From Corallococcus sp. AS-1-6 (GTDB taxonomy: Bacteria > Myxococcota > Myxococcia > Myxococcales > Myxococcaceae): DNA of 64,000 nt. Below the pieces are notes generated by a model, which was given only the letters and a program-made list of their open reading frames with translations, was not told the DNA's origin and did not search any database. The stretch lies in NCBI RefSeq assembly GCF_020037015.1, contig NZ_JAIQDE010000034.1, positions 22,107 to 86,106 of the forward strand. The letters are read 5' to 3'. Below, one piece after another: positions 22,803 through 31,446 of the stretch. Each line of letters opens with the position of its first letter. Positions within the stretch are counted from its first letter, which is position 1. Both the position numbers and the translations under genes were made by a program.

Positions 22803-23246
22803 ATGCCCCAGAAGACGACGCAGAGATCGAGCCGCGCGAAGAACGGCCGCGCGAAGACGCGCGCGAAGGCGAACCCCACCCTGGCCGTGGACCTGGACCC
22901 CGCCAACCGCCCGGGCGTCCCCATGGAGACGGCGCCGAAGCCGCTGGCGGGCGCGCGCGTGCCCATCGCGCACCAGCACGCGGAGGTGCCGGTGTTCAAG
23001 CACGCCGGCCGCAAGGAGATGCCGCCGGTGTTCGGCACCGCCCAGCCTCCGAAGGGGCTGAGCGGCCTCTTGCGCAAGGCGGCCTACGCGAAGCCGGACC
23101 ACAAGCCCGGCCACTGGATGCTGCTGCTGCTGGCGGACCGGGTGGACGTCTGGGAGCACCGGCTCAGGAGGTCCCTTCCGTGGGCCGCTCCTTCCGCGGC
23201 GGCCTTCCTCGCAGGGGGCCTGATGTGGCGCGCCCGCAGCGCGTGA
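22803..23246 (+). CDS. Hypothetical basic protein with C-terminal membrane segment
   Basis: 147-aa protein of no recognised family. The first 30 residues are strongly basic (Lys/Arg/Ala-rich), followed by a Pro-rich middle part and LLRKAAYAKPDHKPGHWMLLLLADRVDVWEHRLRR in segments, ending in one predicted membrane segment (AAPSAAAFLAGGLMW). AGGAGG at 22791-22796 favours ATG 22803 over the GTG one codon upstream. It lies 38 bp after the alcohol dehydrogenase gene and may be cotranscribed. Confidence 0.65.
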   Translation: MPQKTTQRSSRAKNGRAKTRAKANPTLAVDLDPANRPGVPMETAPKPLAGARVPIAHQHAEVPVFKHAGRKEMPPVFGTAQPPKGLSGLLRKAAYAKPDHKPGHWMLLLLADRVDVWEHRLRRSLPWAAPSAAAFLAGGLMWRARSA

Positions 23247-23256
23247 GCAGGGCGCG

Positions 23257-23616
23257 CTACGCGTCCCGGCCGTTGTAGGGGAACGGGTTGAGCGTGGACA
23301 GGTCCACGCCGTCCACGCAGCGCAGGTTGACGGCGTACATCGCCTTGCCGTCCGGGCCCTTGCCGGTGGCGTAGGACTCCACGCCGCAGGTGGGGCAGTG
23401 CAGGTGGTTGATGACCTTCTTGTTGAACTGGTAGGTCTTCACCACGTCCGCGCCGGAGAGGGACTTGAAGTGCTCCGGCGGGACGAACGTCAGCACCGCG
23501 CCAGTCTTGTGGCAGAAGGAGCAGTTGCAGCTCACCACCTGCGCCAGGTCCATGGTGGCCTCGTAGCGGACCTGTCCACAGTGGCAGCCACCCGTATACG
23601 TCTTCATCTCCGCCAT
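23257..23616 (-). CDS. GFA/CENP-V family protein
   Basis: 119-aa zinc-binding protein of the GFA (glutathione-dependent formaldehyde-activating enzyme-like) family. The structural and catalytic zinc cysteines are visible: GGCHCGQVRYEA near residue 9, SCNCSFCHKTGAV near residue 29 and HCPTCGVESYA near residue 73. FVPPEHFKSLSG and a YQFNKKVINHLHC strand are typical. The enzymatic role of most family members is unproven. The start at 23616 was chosen by family length; MKTYT three codons later is an alternative. Confidence 0.88.
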   Translation of the reverse strand: MAEMKTYTGGCHCGQVRYEATMDLAQVVSCNCSFCHKTGAVLTFVPPEHFKSLSGADVVKTYQFNKKVINHLHCPTCGVESYATGKGPDGKAMYAVNLRCVDGVDLSTLNPFPYNGRDA

Positions 23617-23764
23617 GGTGCTTCCTTCCGGTTGCTGCGTGAGGCCCGGGCAGGAAGCGTGCGCTTCCCCCACCCGGTGCGTGTGACGCGCATCAATGAA
23701 CGGAGGCGGCGGAGACCGCAAGCGCGCAGGTGGCGTCCCCGCGCGCTTGCGGCGGTGCGTCACG

Positions 23765-24517
23765 TCAGTCCGCGTACGTCGTCACGGACATCATCCGCAC
23801 GAAGCGGCGGTCGGTGCTCACCGCGGCGATGGCGAAGCCCTGCGTGTAGCCCGGCGCGCCGCAGCCGCGGCAGCTCCAGCCCGTCCGGTAGAGCCGGTTG
23901 CTGTTGCGCGAGATCTGCGTGATGTAGGCCACCGCGCCCTCCACCTCGTCCACGTTGTAGCTGTACGCGCTGAGCTGCGCGATGAGCTCCCGCACGGTGA
24001 TGGGCTCGAAGATGCTGGCCTGCGGACCGAAGGCGTTGCTGAACGCCTCGCCCAGCGTCTGCTGGTTGGCGATGCCCTGGCCGTTGGGGATGTAGCCCTC
24101 GGCGATGCGCGCGGAGGAGAACGAGCCGGTGGCGCCGAACAGCACCGCGGGCGTCTGGGCGACGGGGTACAGGTTCAGCGGGTAGCCCGTGAAGAGGGCG
24201 TCGTTCACCTCATAAAAGTCCGCGAAGTACTTCGCCGCGGTGCCCGTCATGGACTGCTGGAACGGCGTGTCGTTGACGCGGGTGGTGAGATAGGCGCGCT
24301 CGGCGCTGTCCACGCCGGGGCCAACGTCGTTGAGGAACGCGTCCAGCGCGGTGCGGATCTCCGAGCGCAGGATGGTCGCGCCGCCGGGGCTGGTGGCGCT
24401 CTTGGCGGCGGTGATGCTCGCCTCGAAGGCGGGGATGCTGGTGGTGGAGTCCGCGAACGCCGGAGCGGAGAACAGCATCAGCGCGCCCACCAGCGACTTC
24501 ATCGACAGGGTCTTCAT
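23765..24517 (-). CDS. Hypothetical secreted protein
   Basis: 250-aa exported protein. MKTLSMKSLVGALMLFSAPAFA is a good Sec signal, cut before DSTTS. The start at 24517 has GAAGAGG at 6-nt spacing; an ATG at 24532 lacks one. The mature part is helical, Ala/Thr/Ser-rich, with a CRGCG motif near the C-terminus that could bind metal or form a disulfide. No family was recognised. Confidence 0.7.
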   Translation of the reverse strand: MKTLSMKSLVGALMLFSAPAFADSTTSIPAFEASITAAKSATSPGGATILRSEIRTALDAFLNDVGPGVDSAERAYLTTRVNDTPFQQSMTGTAAKYFADFYEVNDALFTGYPLNLYPVAQTPAVLFGATGSFSSARIAEGYIPNGQGIANQQTLGEAFSNAFGPQASIFEPITVRELIAQLSAYSYNVDEVEGAVAYITQISRNSNRLYRTGWSCRGCGAPGYTQGFAIAAVSTDRRFVRMMSVTTYAD

Positions 24518-24662
24518 GGGGAACCTCTTCATTCAAGGGGGAGAACCGCGAACGGCGCGCTGGCGAGTACCACGCCCCCCTGACACCGCTCGCGTGAGGT
24601 TCCCGTGACACGCGCGGCCCGTGACACGCTCGTGATGGAGCGTGGCGCGAGCCTGGAATTTT

Positions 24663-25913
24663 TCAGGATGCGGGCTGCGGGGCCGCGGGCGTGGGCGCGT
24701 GTCTGCGCAGGGGCGCGAGCAGCGCGAGGAACGCGGCGGACAGCGCGACGCCCAGGAGGAACATGTTCCCGTAGCCCAGGTCGCCGAACCTCGGATCCGC
24801 GAGCAGGCCCGCCAGCGGCCCGGCGGGGGCCTTGCCCGCGACCTCCACGCTGGCCAGCAGCGTGAAGTGCGTGGCGCCGATTCTCCGGTCCGTGCGCGAC
24901 ATCATGAACGCGAACATCACGGTGGTGAGCGCGCCGCCGAAGAACTCCTCGGTGAGCGTGACGCCCAGCACGCCCGCGTCGCTGACGCCCGCCCGCGTGA
25001 GCAGCCACCGCCCCGCGAGCGGCAACAAACGCAGCATTCCGGTGAGGGCCACCGCGCGCAAAAGCGGCAGGCGCGCGGCGAGGACGCCCCCGCACGTGGA
25101 CCCCAGCAGCGACGCGGCCGTGCCCCACGTGCCCACCCACAGGCCGATGCGCGCGGGCGTGTAGCCCGCGTCCACGAGGAAGGGCTTGTAGAGGACGTCG
25201 GACATCGTCTCGCCCAGCTTGTACGTGCCGATGAAGAGCAGCAGCCACCCGGTGCCCGGCACGGTGAGCGCGGCCCGGATGCGGGCCCAGAGCGCGGGCC
25301 AGTCCAGCCTCGGGGACTCGTGGCCCTCGGGCTCGCGCGGGGGCGGCTCGCGCACGAAGAGGACGACGGTGAAGACCGCCAGGCACAGCGCCGCCATGGC
25401 GAGGAACAGGCCGGACCAGCCGATGCGGGAGCTGGCCCACACCAGGAGCCCGCCGCCGGTGAGCATGCCCAGCTTGTAGCCCACCACCTGCGCGGTGTTG
25501 CCCAGGCCCAGCTCCTCCGGACGCAGGAGGTCCACCGCGAAGCCGTCCACCGCGATGTCCTGCGTCGCGGCGAAGAGGTTCATCACGAAGATGAGGCCCA
25601 ACAGCAGCGGCAGCGAGTCCCGCCCCGCCGCGAGGGCCGCCCCCGCGCACGCGAGCGCCAGGCCCGCCTGCATGGGCAATATCCACGAGCGCCTGCGCCC
25701 CACGCGCGCGGAGCCGTAGCGGTCCACCAGCGGGGCCCACAGCGCCTTGAGCATCCACGGCAGGGACAGCGCGCCCGCGAACCCCAGCGCGGCCAGCGAC
25801 ACGCCGCGCGTGCGCAGGAAGACGGGCAGCGCCGTCACCTGGAAGCCGAAGGGCAGCCCCTGCACGAAGTACAGCGCGCACAACAGCCACAGCCGGGACG
25901 GGATGCGTCGCAT
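24663..25913 (-). CDS. MFS permease, AmpG-like
   Basis: 416-aa major facilitator protein with about 12 membrane segments. [20 protein letters not shown] near the N-terminus, [18 protein letters not shown] (the loop 2-3 signature), [17 protein letters not shown] and [17 protein letters not shown] are hallmark segments of the AmpG/PAT branch, which imports anhydro-muropeptides in enteric bacteria, with an acetyl-CoA transporter-like relationship. The substrate here is unproven. The start at 25913 fits the first helix; the longer upstream frame is antisense to the SIMPL gene. Confidence 0.87.
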   Translation of the reverse strand: MRRIPSRLWLLCALYFVQGLPFGFQVTALPVFLRTRGVSLAALGFAGALSLPWMLKALWAPLVDRYGSARVGRRRSWILPMQAGLALACAGAALAAGRDSLPLLLGLIFVMNLFAATQDIAVDGFAVDLLRPEELGLGNTAQVVGYKLGMLTGGGLLVWASSRIGWSGLFLAMAALCLAVFTVVLFVREPPPREPEGHESPRLDWPALWARIRAALTVPGTGWLLLFIGTYKLGETMSDVLYKPFLVDAGYTPARIGLWVGTWGTAASLLGSTCGGVLAARLPLLRAVALTGMLRLLPLAGRWLLTRAGVSDAGVLGVTLTEEFFGGALTTVMFAFMMSRTDRRIGATHFTLLASVEVAGKAPAGPLAGLLADPRFGDLGYGNMFLLGVALSAAFLALLAPLRRHAPTPAAPQPAS

Positions 25914-25995
25914 GGTCGTGGCGCGAGCATAGGCACGCCCCCCGGCCCGAGTCGTGGGCCTATACTCGCCGCGCCAGCCACCCCCAGGGAGCCGC

Positions 25996-26679
25996 ATGCC
26001 GGAGCGCGCCGCAGCCGAGTCGGGACTCATCGTCGTGGAGCTGTCCGCCGAGCACGAGCTGGAGGCGGACCACGTGGACGCGGTGGTGGAGGTGAAGGCG
26101 TCCTCGTTCTTCACCGGCAACGCGGCCTTCGCCAACGCGCGGGAGGTGGCCTCCCTGGTGCGCGCCATGGAGGACCTGGGCGTGCCGGCCACGGCCTTCA
26201 CCCTCCAGTCGGTGCAGGCGGAGACCCAGGAGGGGCTGCTCTCGCGCTCCTCGTCCGCCGTGTACTCGGTGCGCATCCGCCTGGTGGACATGGCCCGGGT
26301 GGGGGACGTGCTCGCCGCGCTGTCCGGCCTGAAGCAGGCGACGCTGCGCGAGCTGCGCTGGGGCTACACGCACGAGCCGGAGGCGCGGCAGGACTGGCTG
26401 GAGGCGCTGGCCCGCGAGTCGGTGAAGAAGGCGCGCCGCGTGGCGGCCGGGCTGGGCGTGACGCTGGCCGGGCTGCACCGCTTCTGCGAGCGCACCTGGG
26501 AGTCGCAGGCCTTCGGCGCGAGGGGCGGAGGCTACGGCGGCGGGAGCGAGGACGTGATGCCCATGGCCCCGGCCGGCGGCTACAGCGTGAAGCGGACGGC
26601 CGCGCCGGGCTTCCCCGTGTCCCACCGCAAGAAGGTGCACGTGATGGCCACCGCGGAGTTCCAGACGCACCCGGCCTGA
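25996..26679 (+). CDS. SIMPL (DUF541) domain protein
   Basis: 227-aa SIMPL-domain protein without a signal peptide. The beta-rich N-terminal part shows the family pattern, [20 protein letters not shown], then [20 protein letters not shown] (the helix before the TLQSVQ strand), and [20 protein letters not shown] in the second half. A Gly-rich linker near residues 175-185 leads to a short basic tail. Most SIMPL proteins are periplasmic; this one may be cytoplasmic. GGGAG precedes the ATG. It starts 82 bp from the divergent permease gene. Confidence 0.78.
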   Translation: MPERAAAESGLIVVELSAEHELEADHVDAVVEVKASSFFTGNAAFANAREVASLVRAMEDLGVPATAFTLQSVQAETQEGLLSRSSSAVYSVRIRLVDMARVGDVLAALSGLKQATLRELRWGYTHEPEARQDWLEALARESVKKARRVAAGLGVTLAGLHRFCERTWESQAFGARGGGYGGGSEDVMPMAPAGGYSVKRTAAPGFPVSHRKKVHVMATAEFQTHPA

Positions 26680-26692
26680 GCCCGCCGCTTCG

Positions 26693-27955
26693 TCAGGGCG
26701 TGTGCTTCATCACCAGCGCCTCCAGCCGCTGGAGCGCCTTGTCCAGCGTCTCCCACGACGGGCCGAAGGACAGGCGCACGTAGCTGCGGAAGCGCGAGGC
26801 CCGCGCGCGGCGCTTGCCGGGGTTCACGTCGAAGAACTCACCGGGCACGGTGATGACCTGGTGCTCCAGCGCGGCGCGGAAGAAGGCCATGCCGTCGTTG
26901 AGCGGCGCGGGCAGCCCGGACAGGTTGCCCCAGACGTAGAACGTCCCGTCCGGCGCGCGGTCCGTGCGGATGCCCAGCCGCTCCAGCCGCGAGTGGAACC
27001 GGTCTCTCTTCTCCCGGAACGAGTGGTGGATGGCGCGCGTCTCCGCCACCACCGTGTCCTCCTGGAGCAGGGGGATGGCCGCGCGCTGCAGCGGCCGGCT
27101 GCCGCCGCCGTCCAGGAAGCTGCCCGCGCTGGAGACCGTGTCGATGACCTGCCTGGGCCCCACCGTCCACGTCATGCGCCAGCCCGGGTAGCGCCAGTTC
27201 TTGGTGAGCCCGTCGAAGAGGATGACCGGGTCGCGGTTCACGTCCTCCACGTACCGGGCGGCGCTCTCCACCGGCAGCACCCCGGGGCGGCCCGTCCAGA
27301 CGTAGTGCGAATAGAACTCGTCGATGAGCAGCGAGCACTCCAGCTCGCGCGCCACGCCCACCCACCGCGCCAGCTCGTCCCCCTGCACCAGCTTGCCGGT
27401 GGGGTTGCACGGGTTGGAGAAGAGCAGCGCGGACAGCCCGCGCCCCTGGATTTCGCGGCGCAGGTCTTCGTGCGTGAAGGCGTAGCCGCGCTCGCCCTCC
27501 AGCAGGATGGGGATGGCGGTGAACGCCTTGAAGACGTCCAGCAGCTCCTCGTACGCGGTGTAGTCCGGCAGGAAGTGGCCCAGGTTCACCTGGCCCAGGC
27601 TGGCCGCGGCGCGGGTGAGGGCCGCGCGGCCGCCGCCGGACAGGCACACGTTCTCCGCGCTGTACTGGGAGGGCATCCCCTTGCGGTAGAGCCGGTTGTA
27701 GAGCGCCGCGATGGCCTCGCGCACCTCCCAGAGGCCCGCGACGGGGGCGTACTCCTGGTCCGCCATGTCCACCGTCACCGAGTGCACGCGCGGCGGGGCG
27801 CCGGGCAGGTCCCCCGTCTCCGGCTGGCCCTGGCCCAGGTTGCACCAGTCCGGGTCGCCGGGACGGTAGCCGCGGCGCGTGGCCTCGGCGGTGACGAAGA
27901 TGACGCCCGTGCGGGGCACGGTGCGAAACGCATGCAGGGGGACGCTGTCGCTCAC
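26693..27955 (-). CDS. Class I/II PLP-dependent aminotransferase
   Basis: 420-aa fold-type I aminotransferase. NLGQGQPETG near residue 40, LSGGGRAALTRAAAS, the FSNPCNPTGKLV block with the cofactor-contacting Asn, LLIDEFYSHYVW, and the Schiff-base lysine in FDGLTKNWRYPGWRMTW are all present; RSYVRLSFG near the end holds the carboxylate-binding arginine. The substrate cannot be told. The GTG start at 27955 has GGAGG only 1-2 nt upstream, so the real start could be a later GTG. Confidence 0.87.
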   Translation of the reverse strand: MSDSVPLHAFRTVPRTGVIFVTAEATRRGYRPGDPDWCNLGQGQPETGDLPGAPPRVHSVTVDMADQEYAPVAGLWEVREAIAALYNRLYRKGMPSQYSAENVCLSGGGRAALTRAAASLGQVNLGHFLPDYTAYEELLDVFKAFTAIPILLEGERGYAFTHEDLRREIQGRGLSALLFSNPCNPTGKLVQGDELARWVGVARELECSLLIDEFYSHYVWTGRPGVLPVESAARYVEDVNRDPVILFDGLTKNWRYPGWRMTWTVGPRQVIDTVSSAGSFLDGGGSRPLQRAAIPLLQEDTVVAETRAIHHSFREKRDRFHSRLERLGIRTDRAPDGTFYVWGNLSGLPAPLNDGMAFFRAALEHQVITVPGEFFDVNPGKRRARASRFRSYVRLSFGPSWETLDKALQRLEALVMKHTP

Positions 27956-27994
27956 GCCTCCTACGCTAGCGCGCCCCCTGCCGCGGTGCAGCCC

Positions 27995-28477
27995 CTAGCC
28001 TTCGAGCGAGGCCCGGAGGAACCAGGCGTGCTTCTCGAACTCGGTGATGATGCCCGTGAAGAGGTCCACCGTGTCCGTGTCCTTCAGGCCCTCCACCGCC
28101 GTGCGGCTCTCCCGCAGGCCGTTGAGGTACACCTCGATGCGCTCGGCCAGGAGCTTCACGTGCTCCAGGTCGCGTGAGGTCTCCTGCGGGTAGTCCGGCA
28201 GGCGGCTGTGCTTGCCCACGTGGCGGCTGGTGCCGTACGCGCGCCCGCCCAGCGTCACCGCGCGCTCCGCGATGGAGTCGTTGTGGTTGGCCAGGCTCAC
28301 CGCGAACGTCTCGAAGAGCGGGTGCAGCGCGGCGAACTGCGGGCCCTTGATGTTCCAGTGGGCGACCTTGATCTGCGAGTGCAGGTCCAGCCCGTCCGCG
28401 AGCCGCTCGTTGAGGGTGGCGGCGATGGCGGTGCGGGCCTGCTCGGAGAGGGGACTCGGGCTCTTGTAGAGGGCCAT
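27995..28477 (-). CDS. dps: Dps-family ferritin-like DNA-protection protein
   Basis: 160-aa Dps/miniferritin. The ferroxidase-site region is KVAHWNIKGPQFAALHPLFETF (His40, with acidic residues 12-16 later) and NDSIAERAVTLGG supplies the partner subunit ligands. It stores iron using peroxide and protects DNA. AAAGGAA lies about 10 nt ahead of the ATG; the longer upstream frame is rejected. It lies downstream of ahpCD on the same strand, but a strong hairpin at 28530-28560 separates them, so it probably has its own promoter between that hairpin and 28477. Confidence 0.92.
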   Translation of the reverse strand: MALYKSPSPLSEQARTAIAATLNERLADGLDLHSQIKVAHWNIKGPQFAALHPLFETFAVSLANHNDSIAERAVTLGGRAYGTSRHVGKHSRLPDYPQETSRDLEHVKLLAERIEVYLNGLRESRTAVEGLKDTDTVDLFTGIITEFEKHAWFLRASLEG

Positions 28478-28529
28478 GACGGACACGTTCCTTTCGGGTG
28501 AGGGGTGGGACACCGGAAGCGAAAAGACA

Positions 28530-28560
28530 GCGCCCCCCGGTGTCTTCCACCGGAGGGCGC
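28530..28560 (-). terminator. Rho-independent terminator of ahpCD
   Basis: 13-bp inverted repeat with one mismatch, GCGCCCCCCGGTG (28530-28542) and CACCGGAGGGCGC (28548-28560), with loop TCTTC. Read on the minus strand it is followed by TGTCTTTTC, a short T-run. It lies 31 bp after the ahpD stop. Confidence 0.75.
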
Positions 28561-28591
28561 CAGTCACAGCGCGGGGATAACCACGGAGGGA

Positions 28592-29119
28592 CTAGGACTC
28601 CAGTCCCACCGCCGCCGCGTGGATGACGCTCGCGATGCGGACCGCGTCGTTCACGTGGTCCTCGGAGAGGCCGCCTTCCAGCACGACCTTCTCATGCGAC
28701 TGGATGCACATCTCGCAGCCGTTGATGGCGCTGACCGCGAGGCAGACCAGCTCGAAGTCCACCTTGTTGGTCAGCACCTGGGCCAGCCGGTTCATCCGCA
28801 GCCCGGCCCGCTTGGTCGCGTACGACTCCTTCCCGACCATGTGACGGAATCGGTAGAAGACGTTGTTCATCGCCATCAGCGAGGCCGCCGCGCGGGCGTC
28901 CTCGATGACGGGCGTGGCCTTGTCGCCCAGTGCCTGCTTCGCCTCGTCGAGCATGGCCTCCTTCAGCCGCTCGTTCCGGGCGGCGAAGGCGCATGCCACG
29001 GCCACACCCCACGTCTGCTCGTGGGTGAGGTTCGTGCTCTCCAGGACCGTGGAGAGGTTGAGGCGGGTGTCCTTGTGGGCGTCCGCGAGCTCGCTGCGGA
29101 CGACTTCGAGCGAAGCCAT
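28592..29119 (-). CDS. ahpD: Alkyl hydroperoxidase AhpD
   Basis: 175-aa helical AhpD/carboxymuconolactone-decarboxylase-fold protein. The redox pair is C135 and C138 in NGCEMCIQSHE, with the conserved upstream glutamate and the following histidine of the AhpD proton relay. It reduces AhpC in organisms lacking AhpF, as in mycobacteria. It starts 6 bp after the ahpC stop, so the two are one operon. Confidence 0.95.
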   Translation of the reverse strand: MASLEVVRSELADAHKDTRLNLSTVLESTNLTHEQTWGVAVACAFAARNERLKEAMLDEAKQALGDKATPVIEDARAAASLMAMNNVFYRFRHMVGKESYATKRAGLRMNRLAQVLTNKVDFELVCLAVSAINGCEMCIQSHEKVVLEGGLSEDHVNDAVRIASVIHAAAVGLES

Positions 29120-29125
29120 GAGCGC

Positions 29126-29680
29126 CTACCCCGCCTTCTGCATCTTCTGGGTGAGCGTCTCCTCACCCTTCTGCCAGTTGCAGGGGCACAGCTCGTCCGT
29201 CTGGAACGCGTCCAGCGTGCGGACGATCTCCTTGACGTTGCGGCCCACGGACAGGTCGTTCACGGACACGTGGCGGATGATGCCCTCCGGGTCCGCGATG
29301 AACGTGGCGCGCAGGGCCACGCCCTCCTCCTTGTGCAGGATGCCCAGCGCGCTGGACAGCTCGCGCTTGATGTCCGCCAGCATGGGGAAGGGCAGGTTCT
29401 TCAGGTCCGGGTGGTGCGTGCGCCACGCGTGGTGCACGAACTCGTTGTCCGTGGACAGGCCCAGCACCTGCGCGTTGCGGTCGCTGAACTCCTTGTTCAG
29501 CTTGCCGAACTCCGCGATCTCCGTCGGGCAGATGAAGGTGAAGTCCTTCGGCCACGCGAACAGGACCGTCCACTTGCCCTTCTGGTCCTCGTTGGTGATG
29601 TCCTTGAACTCCTTGCCCTTCTCCAGGCTCACGGCGGCCTTCAGTTTGAACTGCGGAAGCTTGTCGCCAACGGTCAGCAT
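29126..29680 (-). CDS. ahpC: Peroxiredoxin AhpC
   Basis: 184-aa peroxiredoxin. Peroxidatic C51 is in FTFICPTE and resolving cysteines C165 and C167 are in DELCPCNW, the arrangement of mycobacterial AhpC that works with AhpD. It reduces hydrogen peroxide, organic peroxides and, in studied relatives, peroxynitrite. The start at 29680 gives the family N-terminus MLTVGDKLPQF. Upstream lie a sigma54-type promoter (29755-29770) and a palindromic activator site (29854-29892) shared with the NorR-like gene at 45.6 kb. Confidence 0.96.
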   Translation of the reverse strand: MLTVGDKLPQFKLKAAVSLEKGKEFKDITNEDQKGKWTVLFAWPKDFTFICPTEIAEFGKLNKEFSDRNAQVLGLSTDNEFVHHAWRTHHPDLKNLPFPMLADIKRELSSALGILHKEEGVALRATFIADPEGIIRHVSVNDLSVGRNVKEIVRTLDAFQTDELCPCNWQKGEETLTQKMQKAG

Positions 29681-29754
29681 GGGATTCGACTCCTTGGGGA
29701 TGGGGGGCGGGCCACCGTGGTCCACCCCAGAGGTTGTGGGTTGCTACGGGTATT

Positions 29755-29770
29755 TGCAGTCACCGTGCCA
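29755..29770 (-). promoter_or_regulatory. Sigma54 promoter of ahpC
   Basis: On the minus strand the sequence reads TGGCACGGTGACTGCA, one mismatch from the sigma54 consensus (TGGCACG, four bases, TTGCA), with GG at -24 and GC at -12 correctly spaced. Transcription would begin near 29744, giving a leader of about 65 nt to ahpC. It lies about 85-140 bp downstream of the palindromic element, normal for an enhancer-binding protein site. Confidence 0.75.
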
Positions 29771-29853
29771 GCACTTCAACTGCCCTGATTCCAGGAGGTT
29801 ACGGCTCCTCCCGGGAATCCCACCGGCGGGGCGGTGACGCCGGGCCGGTGCAT

Positions 29854-29892
29854 AACGAAATCCCGGTGCTTTTAGCCACTGCAATTTCGGTG
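29854..29892. promoter_or_regulatory. Palindromic activator site, copy A
   Basis: Half-sites AACGAAATCCCGGTGC (29854-29869) and CACTGCAATTTCGGTG (29877-29892) with a 7-bp spacer. Both 16-mers recur exactly at 45569-45606 in front of the NorR-like gene. The arms form an imperfect inverted repeat (CGAAAT, two variable bases, C, one variable base, GTG). Proposed enhancer for the ahpC sigma54 promoter. Confidence 0.75.
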
Positions 29893-30100
29893 AACCCTCT
29901 CACCGGGGCGCGTGGAGACTGTTCGACGTCTCGGGCACGAGCGCCACGGAAAATACCCGAAGCGACGAAGGGTTGCCTCAAGGGCAAGCCGCTGGCCGGG
30001 CGAATGGTTGTCCGCCAACGCCTGGGGGCCCGCGCGACCTGGCGCGAGGAATTGACAGGGGGCGTCCGGGCGGGCTACTTCCCGCCTCGCCGGTAATTTT

Positions 30101-30119
30101 GAAACTGAGTGTCAATTTC
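30101..30119. promoter_or_regulatory. Fur-like box of the iron-uptake operon
   Basis: GAAACTGAGTGTCAATTTC, a near-palindrome (7 of 9 arm positions) that matches 12 of 19 positions of the classical Fur consensus and keeps TGA and TCA around the centre. It stands out as AT-rich and lies 37 bp before the MxcI-like start, where it would block transcription when iron is plentiful. Confidence 0.55.
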
Positions 30120-30156
30120 AGGAGTCGACGAACCCCGTTCGTTCGAGGAGCACGTG

Positions 30157-31392
30157 ATGCGTGGAGCGCCGAGGGCTGGCATGGGCAGTGTTGGGCGGGG
30201 GCTCCTGGCGTGCGCCGCCCTGGTGCTGGGCGCGTGTGGTGGGGACGGCGTGAAGCCCGAGGAGGAGAACCCCGTCCCCCAGGAGGGGGAGCTGTACCTG
30301 GTCCACTCCGCGGTGGAGACGAACGGCAGCCGGACGAACTACTTCACCCTGGTGGACTCCCTGGAGGGCACCCGGACGCTGGACTACGCGAAGTCGCTGG
30401 AGCTGCCGGGGCGCCCCCGGCTCTACGCGGCGAAGGGCGTGGGCTTCTTCGCCATTGGCGCGGGAGAGGCGCCCACCATCACCCGCTATGAGGTGCGCGA
30501 CGGCACGCTGGTGGCGGGGCAGAGCCTCTCCTTCCAGAACCTGGGCGTGAAGCGGATGGGCGCGCAGGCGGTGCACTTCGTCAGCGAGACGAAGGCCTAT
30601 TACAAGGATGACGCGCAGGGCCTGGTCATCGTCTGGAACCCGGCGGAGATGGCCATCGAGAAGACGCTGCGGCTGCCGGCGGAGTTCATCCGGCAGGGGT
30701 ACGTCACGGCGCTGAGCCAGTGGATGGGCCGCGACGGCGAGGCGTTCTTCGCGCTGGGCTGGTCCACGTCCACCTATGACGGTTCGCTGCCGGGCTCGGT
30801 GCTGGTGCGCGTGGACACGGCGACGGACGAGCTGACCTGGACGCGCGACGAGCGCTGCCGCGACCTGCAGAAGGTGGGGCGCCAGGGGGACTCGCTCTAC
30901 TTCTTCAGCGGCGTGGTGAACGGCCTGGGCTACGCGGTGAAGGGCGCCGGCGAGTTCGGCCAGCAGGACTGCTTCCTGCGCATCTCGCCGGGGCAGAAGA
31001 CGTTCGACGCGGACTTCGTGGGCAGCGTGGCCCCCGCGCTGGGCGCGGGCAAGGTGGGCGTCGTCATCGCGCTGTCCGAGGACGGCACCGCGTGGATGCA
31101 GGTGGCGGACACGAGCGTCACCCCGACGGCGCCGGGCACCACCTACGCGGAGTGGTACAGCAAGGGGTGGGGCTGGTACCGGATGCCGCTCGCCACGCTG
31201 AAGGAGCCGGTGCGGGCCCCGGGCGAGCTGGGCGCGTACAGCGGCTTCACCTTCGTGGCGGGGTCCCAGTTGCTCATCACCCAGAGCGCGGCGGACTACT
31301 CCACGTCCTCGCTGGTGGACCTGTCGGGCGGCACGCCGCAGCCCCGGTTGACCTTCCCGGGCTTCGCGCTGGACATCGCCCGCATCCGTTAG
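30157..31392 (+). CDS. MxcI-like lipoprotein of the iron-uptake operon
   Basis: 411-aa predicted lipoprotein; LLACAALVLGACGGDG gives lipidation on Cys27. The mature part is beta-rich with repeated strand-turn units (LYLVHSAVETNGSRTNYFTL, LYAAKGVGFFAIG, AFFALGWSTST), like a seven-bladed propeller or DUF4374-type protein. It resembles MxcI-type proteins found beside myxobacterial siderophore genes, a recognition from memory rather than comparison. CGAGGAG precedes ATG 30157. First gene of the plus-strand uptake operon, directly behind a Fur-like box. Confidence 0.72.
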   Translation: MRGAPRAGMGSVGRGLLACAALVLGACGGDGVKPEEENPVPQEGELYLVHSAVETNGSRTNYFTLVDSLEGTRTLDYAKSLELPGRPRLYAAKGVGFFAIGAGEAPTITRYEVRDGTLVAGQSLSFQNLGVKRMGAQAVHFVSETKAYYKDDAQGLVIVWNPAEMAIEKTLRLPAEFIRQGYVTALSQWMGRDGEAFFALGWSTSTYDGSLPGSVLVRVDTATDELTWTRDERCRDLQKVGRQGDSLYFFSGVVNGLGYAVKGAGEFGQQDCFLRISPGQKTFDADFVGSVAPALGAGKVGVVIALSEDGTAWMQVADTSVTPTAPGTTYAEWYSKGWGWYRMPLATLKEPVRAPGELGAYSGFTFVAGSQLLITQSAADYSTSSLVDLSGGTPQPRLTFPGFALDIARIR

Positions 31393-31446
31393 TTCGAGCC
31401 TTTCCGCCGGGCGCCGCGCGGTGCCCGGGCCCCTGAGGTGCGCTGC

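Larger units (their letters stand above)
29681..30156. other. Divergent regulatory region between ahpC and iron-uptake operon
   Basis: About 475 bp without genes. It holds, from left to right, the ahpC leader, a sigma54 promoter on the minus strand, the 16+16 bp palindromic element at 29854-29892, a GC-rich stretch without recognised features, and a Fur-like box at 30101-30119 just before the MxcI-like gene. Short frames in the stretch look non-coding. Confidence 0.6.

Noticed and set aside
30042..30058. TGGCGCGAGGAATTGAC as a plus-strand sigma54 promoter for the uptake operon
   Set aside because: The -24 to -12 spacing is one base too long and the -12 GC is not present.
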